Part shown: positions 6,980-12,898 of the stretch, piece after piece
How the letters are laid out: each line of letters begins with the position of its first letter
Position numbering within the stretch: position 1 is the stretch's first letter
Assembly: GCA_002167805.1 (NCBI GenBank)
Contig: NHBT01000025.1
Coordinates: 19,423-32,320, forward strand
Direction of reading: 5' to 3'
DNA length: 12,898 nucleotides
Source of the DNA: Owenweeksia sp. TMED14
Lineage (GTDB): Bacteria > Bacteroidota > Bacteroidia > Flavobacteriales > Schleiferiaceae
The notes under the pieces: generated by a model
The model's database searches: none
Seen by the model: the letters and a program-made list of their open reading frames with translations, nothing else
Told to the model about the DNA's origin: nothing
Made by a program: the position numbers and the translations under genes

Positions 6980-8676
6980 ATAAAAAAAATGGCAGAATTT
7001 GGCGTATAAAGGCCCCTGGAGAAAATCATGAAGTTAAAGCACTTAGTGCTTCACTTGGAAATCAATTTGAGCCATTAGCGAATGTTCTTGTTCAAAGAAA
7101 CTTAAAAACCTTAGAAGAAATAAAAAATTGGATTCCTGGATTCTCAATATCTAAATGCGATCCGATGCAACTTAAGGACATGAAAGTGGCAACAAAACGA
7201 TTAAAACTTGCTCTTGAGAAAAAAGAAAAAGTATTTCTGTTCGGGGATTATGACGTCGACGGGACCACAGCTGTAGCAACTTTGAGCTTGGGATTAAAAA
7301 ACGCAGGGTGGGATATTATAACATACATACCAGACCGATATACCGAAGGTTATGGATTGTCAAAAAAAGGTATTGATAAAGCAATTGAAGAAGGGGCTGG
7401 TCTTTTAATTACTTTGGATTGCGGCATTAAAGCTCTTGAGCTTGTAAACTATGCAAATGAAAAATCTCTTGATGTAATTATCACTGATCATCATAACCCC
7501 GGCGAGATCCTTCCTAATGCTCTTGCGGTAATAAATCCAAAACGGCAAGACTGCTCATTTCCTTTCAAAGAACTTTCAGGTTGTGGCGTTGGATATATGC
7601 TTTGCATAGCTACTTATAAATCCATTTCTCTAGACCCTAATAAACTTAATTCCTTAATGGACCTCGTAGCTATTAGTGTAGGAGCAGATATGGTCCCTTT
7701 AACAGGTATAAATAGATACATAGTAAGGGAGGGATTAAAGCTTATGAATATGAAACCACGAGAGTCGATTGCTGAACTTTTGGGAGAAAATAAAGGAAAG
7801 CCCATTTCTCTTCAAGAAGTATTATTTGCAATTGGACCAAAAATAAACGCTGCTGGAAGAATGGGGCATGGTCATCTTGCCGTGGAACTTTTAACGACTC
7901 CAAACCCGGAACTTTTAAAAAAATTATCCCAAGAGATTGAACGATATAATATCGAAAGAAGGTCAACTCAAGAAAAAGTTTATTTGGAGGCTGAAACCTT
8001 GGCAAAAGAGTCCTCAAATAATTTGGCCTTGGTTATTAATGGGAAAGGTTGGCATAAAGGGGTTTTAGGGATTGTTGCACAAAACCTTGTAGAAGCTTTT
8101 CATAAACCTACTATTGTTCTAACTGAAAATGAAGGTGTTCTTTCTGGAAGTGCCCGATCTGTTCCTGGATTAAATATTTATAACGCACTTGAAGATTCGT
8201 CTCAACATCTACTTCAATTTGGGGGACATCATGCCGCAGCAGGAATTAAAATTAATATCGATAAACTCCAAAATTTTAAAACTGAATTTGAACAGTGCGT
8301 GAACAAGAATTGGCCAAAGCATAAAAGAACTCCTGAAATATTGATTGATTCCATAATAGACCCTGAAAACCTAAATGATAACCTTTGCTCATTACTAGAT
8401 AAATTGGCACCATATGGGATTGGAAATAGTGCCCCAGTCTGGGGGTTAAATCGAGTACAAATGACCAAAACTTCATTTTTGTCCTCGAATAAACATTTAA
8501 AAACATATTTAGTTAACCCGGATTCAGGCAAAGGAATTTTGGCAATTGGTTTTGGATGGGGCAGCTTTCGTCCCAAAAATAATCTTGTTGATGTAGCCCT
8601 TGAATTAGAATGGAACTACTTTCGAGGAGAGCGGTCAAGGCAAGCTAGGATAATTGATATAAAGGATTCTATATAA
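6976..8676 (+). CDS. recJ: Single-stranded-DNA-specific exonuclease RecJ
   Basis: RecJ degrades single-stranded DNA 5' to 3' in recombination, mismatch and base excision repair. The 566-residue length is normal. The DHH-family phosphoesterase motifs are complete: G-D-Y-D-V-D-G (90-96, metal-binding aspartates), L-I-T-L-D-C-G (145-151, Asp148), the name-giving D-H-H (171-173) and the Asp in V-G-A-D-M-V-P-L (Asp238). The DHHA1 half follows with G-P-K-I-N-A-A-G-R-M (287-296), G-S-A-R (391-394) and G-G-H-H-A-A-A-G (416-423), and an OB-like C-terminal domain covers about 455-566. Nothing looks broken. It overlaps the DAHP synthase gene by 4 bases and its stop codon is directly followed by the trmB ATG without a spacer, so the cluster is read as an operon. 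Confidence 0.97.
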   Translation: MNKKNGRIWRIKAPGENHEVKALSASLGNQFEPLANVLVQRNLKTLEEIKNWIPGFSISKCDPMQLKDMKVATKRLKLALEKKEKVFLFGDYDVDGTTAVATLSLGLKNAGWDIITYIPDRYTEGYGLSKKGIDKAIEEGAGLLITLDCGIKALELVNYANEKSLDVIITDHHNPGEILPNALAVINPKRQDCSFPFKELSGCGVGYMLCIATYKSISLDPNKLNSLMDLVAISVGADMVPLTGINRYIVREGLKLMNMKPRESIAELLGENKGKPISLQEVLFAIGPKINAAGRMGHGHLAVELLTTPNPELLKKLSQEIERYNIERRSTQEKVYLEAETLAKESSNNLALVINGKGWHKGVLGIVAQNLVEAFHKPTIVLTENEGVLSGSARSVPGLNIYNALEDSSQHLLQFGGHHAAAGIKINIDKLQNFKTEFEQCVNKNWPKHKRTPEILIDSIIDPENLNDNLCSLLDKLAPYGIGNSAPVWGLNRVQMTKTSFLSSNKHLKTYLVNPDSGKGILAIGFGWGSFRPKNNLVDVALELEWNYFRGERSRQARIIDIKDSI

Positions 8677-9354
8677 ATGAGTGGGAAAAATAAATTAGCA
8701 CGATTCAAGGAATTAGATAATTTTCATCATGTTCTGCAGCCCTCTAAAGATAAAATTCAAGAAGGACTCAAATTAAGTGGTCAATGGAATAATGAAGTTT
8801 TCAAAAATAAAAATCCAATAATTTTAGAATTGGGCTGTGGAAGGGGAGAATACTCCATAGAAATGGCTGAGAGAAATATTGATAAAAACTATATTGGGAT
8901 TGACATTAAAGGAGCCAGAATATGGCATGGTGCAAAAAAAGTTTTAGCAAATAAAATGAAGAATGTAGCTTTCATTAGAACAAGAATTGAATGGTTAAAA
9001 CATTGCTTTTGCCCTGATGAAATCGATGAGATATGGCTAACTTTTCCAGACCCACAGATGAAATTTCAAAGAGCTAAGCACCGATTAGTTAGTCCGAAAT
9101 TCTTATCGATATATGAAAGCATACTTAAACCAAGCGGTTTTATCCATTTGAAATCAGATAGTGAATTCTTACATGGATATCTGCATGGTATCATTAAAAG
9201 CTGTGAATTTAAAGTTCATGAATCTTATCATGACATATATAATCAACTTTTGGATAAACCAATGCATGAAGCTCTTTACTTGAAAACATACTATGAAAAA
9301 ATTTGGATTAAAAATAAAAAGCCAATTAATTATTTAAAGTTTTCATTCAAATAA
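8677..9354 (+). CDS. trmB: tRNA (guanine(46)-N7)-methyltransferase
   Basis: This cytoplasmic enzyme makes 7-methylguanosine at position 46 in the variable loop of tRNAs with S-adenosylmethionine. The Rossmann-type SAM motif is L-E-L-G-C-G-R-G-E (residues 50-58), followed by Y-I-G-I-D-I-K-G (72-79). The TrmB-specific motif is T-F-P-D-P-Q-M-K (122-129) and H-R-L-V-S-P-K-F-L (135-143), which carries the catalytic and tRNA-binding residues. The 225-residue length is typical of Bacteroidota TrmB. The ATG begins in the base after the recJ stop, and the next gene begins 3 bases after its own stop, so translation is probably coupled along the operon. Confidence 0.96.
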   Translation: MSGKNKLARFKELDNFHHVLQPSKDKIQEGLKLSGQWNNEVFKNKNPIILELGCGRGEYSIEMAERNIDKNYIGIDIKGARIWHGAKKVLANKMKNVAFIRTRIEWLKHCFCPDEIDEIWLTFPDPQMKFQRAKHRLVSPKFLSIYESILKPSGFIHLKSDSEFLHGYLHGIIKSCEFKVHESYHDIYNQLLDKPMHEALYLKTYYEKIWIKNKKPINYLKFSFK

Positions 9355-9357
9355 TCC

Positions 9358-9702
9358 ATGGCATTACCAAAAAAGTTTTACGAGAGTATTTATCAAATTG
9401 TAAGAGAGATACCGTTTGGCCGTGTGACATCTTATGGTGCAATAGGTCAAGCCCTAGGGTCGAAGGGCTCAGCAAGAGTAATTGGATATGCCATGAATAA
9501 AAGTCATAGTATTAAGGATATTCCTGCGCATAGAGTTGTAAATCGATCTGGCATTCTTACTGGGAAACATCATTTTAATAGTTTAAATGAAATGCAATAC
9601 CTTCTTGAACAAGAAGGTATTGTTGTCATAGATGATAAAATTCAAAATTTTAAAAAACACTTTTGGCACCCCCTTCATGAACTTAATTTGGAGGAAGAAT
9701 GA
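9358..9702 (+). CDS. Alkyltransferase-like protein (ATL), MGMT family without the active cysteine
   Basis: This 114-residue protein is the DNA-binding domain of the O6-alkylguanine-DNA alkyltransferase family. It has the family's winged-helix start (F-G-R-V-T-S-Y-G-A-I-G, about 20-30, with the intercalating-region S-A-R at 38-40), and V-N-R-S-G follows the active-site region. The alkyl-accepting motif P-C-H-R-V is replaced by P-A-H-R-V (residues 56-60, Ala57), so it cannot repair by alkyl transfer. Known ATL proteins bind O6-alkylguanine and flag it for nucleotide excision repair; the same role is inferred here. The start is ATG, 3 bases after trmB. It ends the aro-recJ-trmB cluster and fits with recJ as a DNA-repair partner. 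The trmB-ATL pairing is common in Bacteroidota. Confidence 0.9.
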   Translation: MALPKKFYESIYQIVREIPFGRVTSYGAIGQALGSKGSARVIGYAMNKSHSIKDIPAHRVVNRSGILTGKHHFNSLNEMQYLLEQEGIVVIDDKIQNFKKHFWHPLHELNLEEE

Positions 9703-9726
9703 TCATTTTTAAAAGAAAAAATGATC
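9701..9726. repeat. Perfect 10-base inverted repeat after the ATL stop codon
   Basis: The arms GATCATTTTT (9701-9710) and AAAAATGATC (9717-9726) are perfect reverse complements separated by a 6-base A-rich loop. The left arm starts inside the ATL stop codon. The stem is AT-rich and the right arm is not followed by a T run, so it is at best a weak terminator or an mRNA 3'-end hairpin; an operator for the next gene is another possibility. It occupies much of the 62-base gap before the DUF502 gene. Confidence 0.4.
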
Positions 9727-9764
9727 TAATCTGTCTTATCAGTAAGATTTCATAATTTCATCAA

Positions 9765-10316
9765 ATGAAACGTTTACTTTACTACTTCATTCAAGGCTTG
9801 CTATACACTGCACCTATAGCAATAACAATATACCTTTTGTGGTCAACCCTTAGTTACCTTGATGATTTAATTCCTTTAAATATTCCTGGGCTCGGTCTAC
9901 TTAGCTTAATCGCAATTATAACTTTTATCGGCTTTATTGGCGGTTTTACCATAAAATTTAGATTGGTTAAATTTCTAGACAGACTGCTCAAAACTGTTCC
10001 ACTTGTCAAAATAATTTACTCATCGGTAAATGATATTATGAAATCAATGACAGGCAAAAAGAAAGGCTTTCAGCAACCGGTTCTTTTAAGACTATCATTA
10101 AAAGAAGACGTGAGGAGAGTGGGGTTTGTCACCGATGAAGATTTGAAAGATCTTGGGAAAAGCACTTCTAAAATGATTACAGTTTATGTGCCCCACTCGC
10201 TAGCAATTTCGGGCCAAGTTTTTGTAGTTCCTGAGAACTATGTTGAACCTTTGGATGTAAATTCTTCCGAAGTAATGAAGTATATAATTGCAGGTGGAGT
10301 GACTGGAGGCAATTGA
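9765..10316 (+). CDS. DUF502 family inner-membrane protein
   Basis: This 183-residue protein belongs to the DUF502 family, whose plant relatives are the COV (continuous vascular ring) proteins; the bacterial function is unknown. It has two membrane segments, about residues 7-27 and 42-63, with a P-I/L-N-I-P-G-L-G-L turn (37-45) between them and a T-V-P-L-V-K-I-I-Y-S-S-V-N-D segment (about 78-91) after the second. Family marks include G-F-V-T-D-E (about 118-123), the V-Y-V-P-H-S segment (about 139-144) and the C-terminal I-A-G-G-V (176-180). The soluble C-terminal half lacks recognisable catalytic residues. It follows a 62-base gap containing an inverted repeat, and the next gene starts 24 bases after its stop on the same strand. 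Function is not inferred from this context. Confidence 0.9.
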   Translation: MKRLLYYFIQGLLYTAPIAITIYLLWSTLSYLDDLIPLNIPGLGLLSLIAIITFIGFIGGFTIKFRLVKFLDRLLKTVPLVKIIYSSVNDIMKSMTGKKKGFQQPVLLRLSLKEDVRRVGFVTDEDLKDLGKSTSKMITVYVPHSLAISGQVFVVPENYVEPLDVNSSEVMKYIIAGGVTGGN

Positions 10317-10340
10317 TTCAAATTAAATGTAATAGGTTAA

Positions 10341-12212
10341 ATGATGAAACCATACTTATCAAGTATACTTGTATTATTACTTTTTCTTTCAAGCTGTCAA
10401 ATTCAAGAAAAATCTCACGTGCTCTCAATTTTGAACAAACCTGACCCCCATTCATTTGCCGATCCTAGAAAAGCGGAATTAAAAAGTTTAAAACTTGACC
10501 TTGAAGCAAATTTTAAAAAAAACATACTTTTTGGGTCTGCTGTTTTGACTTTAGACTGCTTAAATGCTGATACCATTAAACTAGATACCGATAATTTAAC
10601 GATAAAAAGAGTTTATTCCGAAAGCTTAAAGACTGATTTAAATTTTGAATTTGGTAAAAAAGACATAATTCTCGGAACAGAATTATTGGTATTTCCGAAT
10701 AAAAAAATTACTGGAAATTATGCAATTCATATAGATTACGAAACAAGTTCGGAAGCAAAGGCCTTGCAATGGTTGAAACCCGAGCAGACGAATGGTAAAA
10801 CTAAACCATTTCTTTTTACGCAAAGTCAAGCAATCCTTGCAAGATCGTGGATACCAATTCAAGATGGCCCAGGAATAAGGTTCTGCTACAAAGCAAAAAT
10901 TAAAGTCCCAAAAGGGATGATGGCCTTAATGAGCGCTTCAAATCCAAAAGAGCTATCGCACGATGGAATCTATGAATTTGAAATGAAACAACCTATCCCC
11001 GCTTATTTAATGGCATTAGCAATTGGTGATATATCATTTAAAGCTACTGGTCACAGAACCGGTGTTTATGCAGAACCAAAAATTCTGGAGTCAGCAGCCT
11101 GGGAATTCGGGGAAACTGAAAAAATGATAACTGAAGCAGAGAAGCTTTACGGTCCATATAAATGGGAAAGGTATGATCTACTTGTTTTACCTCCTTCTTT
11201 TCCATTTGGTGGGATGGAGAATCCTAGATTGACATTTTTAACCCCAACTGTTATATCTGGAGATCGTTCTTTGGTCGCATTAATTGCTCATGAATTGGCC
11301 CATTCTTGGAGTGGTAATTTAGTAACTAATGCGACTTGGAATGACTTTTGGCTCAATGAAGGCTTTACAGTCTATTTCGAGAATCGGATTATGGAAGCAG
11401 TTTACGGTAAAGACTATTCTGATATGCTTAGAAAGTTATCATATTCGGAACTGTATTCTGAAGTACAAGAATTTATGATAGCCCGCCCTAATGAAACAAA
11501 ATTAGGAATCAACCTAAATAAAAGAAATCCAGATGATGGAGTAACTAGCATCGCCTATGATAAAGGGTTCCATTTTTTATTGCTTTTAGAAAATTTAGTG
11601 GGTAGAGAGAAATTCGATTTTTTTTTAAAAGAATACTTCGAATCCTTTCAATTTAAATCCATAACTACCGAAGAATTTGTAAAATATTTACGTTCTAATC
11701 TAATCGATGATGATCAATGGAATTCCACAAATATTGAAGAATGGATATTTGGAGTAGGGTTACCTTCTAATTGTCCCAAAGTAAGTCCTCAAAGATTTAA
11801 AGCCGTTAATGAAGTGGTTAATAATTTTATATTGGATGAATCCCATGAGTTTGAATCAAAATTATGGAGTACTCATGAATGGCTTTATTTCTTTAATTTG
11901 TTAAAGAAAAGTGAAATAACAAAAAAGGGTTTAAAGGAATTAGAAAAACGCTTTCATTTTACTCACATGGAAAATTCCGAAATTTTTGCTGCTTGGGCCA
12001 CTTTAGCCATCCCTAGAGGTTATCAAAACAGTGATTTTGACGACAAAGTTTCTGAATTTCTAAAAAGAGTTGGACGGCGAAAGTTTTTAACTCCAATTTA
12101 TCGAGCACTTATTAATTCAGGCAAAAAAGCATTTGCACAAAAAATTTATTCGGAAGCCCGATCAGGCTATCACTCAGTTTCGCAAGAAACCCTTGACGAT
12201 TTACTAAAATAA
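10341..12212 (+). CDS. M1-family lipoprotein aminopeptidase, leukotriene A4 hydrolase-like
   Basis: This 623-residue zinc aminopeptidase probably trims N-terminal residues from peptides in the cell envelope. It starts with a lipoprotein signal peptide: a hydrophobic core at about 5-16 and lipobox L-S-S-C with Cys19. The N-terminal beta domain carries the T-Q-S-Q-A segment (160-164), matching the substrate-binding Q-C-Q-A of leukotriene A4 hydrolase. The catalytic domain has G-G-M-E-N (290-294), zinc motif H-E-L-A-H (His317, Glu318, His321), third ligand Glu340 in W-L-N-E-G, and Tyr406 as the transition-state tyrosine. The C-terminal helical domain ends with G-R-R-K-F (578-582), where Arg579 and Lys581 match the carboxylate-binding Arg563/Lys565 of the human enzyme. 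All catalytic residues are present. Epoxide hydrolase activity cannot be inferred. Its stop is 4 bases from the convergent dnaG fragment's stop. Confidence 0.95.
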   Translation: MMKPYLSSILVLLLFLSSCQIQEKSHVLSILNKPDPHSFADPRKAELKSLKLDLEANFKKNILFGSAVLTLDCLNADTIKLDTDNLTIKRVYSESLKTDLNFEFGKKDIILGTELLVFPNKKITGNYAIHIDYETSSEAKALQWLKPEQTNGKTKPFLFTQSQAILARSWIPIQDGPGIRFCYKAKIKVPKGMMALMSASNPKELSHDGIYEFEMKQPIPAYLMALAIGDISFKATGHRTGVYAEPKILESAAWEFGETEKMITEAEKLYGPYKWERYDLLVLPPSFPFGGMENPRLTFLTPTVISGDRSLVALIAHELAHSWSGNLVTNATWNDFWLNEGFTVYFENRIMEAVYGKDYSDMLRKLSYSELYSEVQEFMIARPNETKLGINLNKRNPDDGVTSIAYDKGFHFLLLLENLVGREKFDFFLKEYFESFQFKSITTEEFVKYLRSNLIDDDQWNSTNIEEWIFGVGLPSNCPKVSPQRFKAVNEVVNNFILDESHEFESKLWSTHEWLYFFNLLKKSEITKKGLKELEKRFHFTHMENSEIFAAWATLAIPRGYQNSDFDDKVSEFLKRVGRRKFLTPIYRALINSGKKAFAQKIYSEARSGYHSVSQETLDDLLK

Positions 12213-12216
12213 AACC

Positions 12217-12834
12217 TTAAACAACACGATTAAGTTTTTTATGAAGACTATTTTTGATTGAAATCAATTCATTAAATTCTTTAAGTTTTTCAGCTCTATC
12301 ATTTTCATCCTGGGTTTGATCGAGAATCAATTGTTTTCTTGCAATCATTTCTTTGAGCTTTATTTCTTTGAAACGAAAAACAGATTCACAAACATGATCG
12401 GAAAGCTTGTGCTGACTATCTGGTATATAAATATTTTTTCTTTCCCAATTTGCAAGTTCATAATTATCTACTACTAGCTCAGCAATAATTTGTGATAAGG
12501 CAGAATCTTGAGATCTCGCAAAATATGATGCATCTAGAAATTCTCCATTTTTCAAATAAGCATTCTTAAAAATCTCAAAAATTATTTTATAATAAGGATA
12601 AGAAAACTCCAATTCGTCATAATCTAATTCATCGATAATGAATTGCGCTGCACTTCCAAAATAATTTTCATTGTCAGGTATTTCAATATTAACTTCATCA
12701 GATCCATTGAGTAGTAATATCTTAATTAATGAAACTTCAGGTGCGGGTGCCTTTGTCACATTCTCATCTTTCTGAACCTTTATTAGGTCAATGCCACTTG
12801 GCTCTTTTGGAGCCTTTTCAAGTTTTCGATTATT
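12217..12834 (-). pseudogene. dnaG: DNA primase, C-terminal fragment (gene broken at the right end)
   Basis: These 205 codons are the end of DnaG, the primase that makes RNA primers at the replication fork. The match is to the Bacteroidota DnaG C-terminal helicase-binding region: L-I-K-I-L-L-L-N-G about 40 residues into the open frame, Q-F-I-I-D-E-L about 70 residues in, a long helical stretch (R-F-K-E-I-K-L-K-E-M-I) and the ending L-H-K-K-L-N-R-V-V. The zinc-binding and TOPRIM domains are missing. The minus-strand frame is closed upstream by a TAA at 12837-12835, and no proper start codon exists; the GTG at 12759 is inside the linker and is not a true start. The missing internal part is on the opposite strand next door (12813-12898), so the gene appears broken by an inverted junction, most probably an artefact. 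The first roughly 7-10 codons may already lie past the junction. Confidence 0.85.
12800..12814. repeat. Short hairpin at the inverted dnaG junction
   Basis: GGCTC (12800-12804) and GAGCC (12810-12814) form a 5-base stem with the loop TTTTG. CTTG (12797-12800) and CAAG (12819-12822) are a further matching pair if a TTTT bulge is allowed. It sits where the minus-strand DnaG frame and the plus-strand DnaG frame meet, and could be the microhomology at which a strand folded back. Confidence 0.5.
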
Positions 12835-12898
12835 TTAATGAAAAAGAACAAGATTTTATCCAATTTAAGTTAGATTCTTTAATTGAAGACGCTGATAA
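12813..12898 (+). pseudogene. dnaG: DNA primase internal fragment, opposite strand, running off the window
   Basis: In the frame whose codons begin at 12813 the plus strand encodes P-F-Q-V-F-D-Y-F-N-E-K-E-Q-D-F-I-Q and then F-K-L-D-S-L-I-E-D-A-D. This matches the segment after the TOPRIM core of Bacteroidota DnaG, where the pattern D-F-I-x-F-K-x-x-L-L-x-x-A is well conserved. In an intact primase this segment lies roughly 100 residues upstream of the L-I-K-I-L-L-L segment now found on the minus strand. There is no start codon, and the left boundary is uncertain: the frame is open further left, but the residues before about 12810 read as antisense of the other fragment's linker. The frame is open to the last base of the window. 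Confidence 0.65.

Noticed and set aside
8229..8576. Minus-strand open frame of 115 codons, with a second overlapping one at 8276-8506
   Set aside because: Both are antisense to the intact C-terminal half of recJ and resemble no protein family.
12217..12759. A separate 180-residue protein starting at GTG 12759
   Set aside because: The frame continues upstream to 12834 without a break and the sequence is the C-terminal part of DnaG, so the GTG is an internal valine codon.
1..12898. Mobile element, CRISPR array, tRNA or biosynthetic/defence cluster
   Set aside because: No transposase, integrase, regularly spaced repeats, tRNA-like folds or toxin/defence domains were seen; gene content is housekeeping throughout.

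Overview
This window is AT-rich, densely packed bacterial chromosome, and everything points to a Bacteroidota member, probably of the Flavobacteriales type. The evidence is a DUF4271 membrane protein next to hemD and rnpA, a DAHP synthase with a C-terminal chorismate mutase, a thymidine kinase beginning with Met-Phe and lacking most zinc cysteines, a cysteine-free alkyltransferase-like protein, and Bacteroidota-type promoter elements (TTG ... TAnnTTTG). All genes look like vertically inherited housekeeping genes. I see no mobile element, tRNA, rRNA, CRISPR array or defence island, and no stretch over 300 bases without a gene.

Layout. (1) Positions 1-1739, plus strand: the end of a DUF4271 membrane protein, uroporphyrinogen-III synthase (hemD) and the RNase P protein (rnpA), nearly touching. 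(2) Positions 1721-4564, minus strand: thymidine kinase (tdk), alanine racemase (alr) and an O-antigen-ligase-like polytopic membrane protein, abutting or overlapping by a few bases and read from one good promoter at about 4615-4586. The 3' end of this operon overlaps the 3' end of rnpA by 19 bases. (3) Positions 4619-5826, plus strand: a conserved-looking protein of unknown function followed 2 bases later by the 16S rRNA C1402 methyltransferase rsmI. (4) Positions 5873-9702, plus strand: DAHP synthase/chorismate mutase, recJ, trmB and an MGMT-like ATL gene, joined by a 4-base overlap and gaps of 0 and 3 bases. (5) Positions 9765-12212, plus strand: a DUF502 membrane protein and a lipoprotein M1-family aminopeptidase resembling leukotriene A4 hydrolase. 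(6) Positions 12217-12898: pieces of DNA primase (dnaG) on opposite strands.

The one real anomaly is at the right end. The C-terminal part of DnaG is read leftward on the minus strand, while an internal part of DnaG is read rightward on the plus strand from about 12813 to the window edge. The two pieces meet near a small hairpin (12800-12814). An intact essential gene cannot have this structure, so a fold-back chimera (amplification or assembly artefact) is the most likely explanation; a real inversion is possible but less likely.

Functionally the window mixes heme and aromatic amino acid synthesis, peptidoglycan precursor supply (D-alanine), nucleotide salvage, RNA maturation and modification, and DNA repair. 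I found no convincing new biological system. The least-explained items are the protein at 4619-5152, the ligase-like protein tied to alr, and the DUF4271 and DUF502 membrane proteins.
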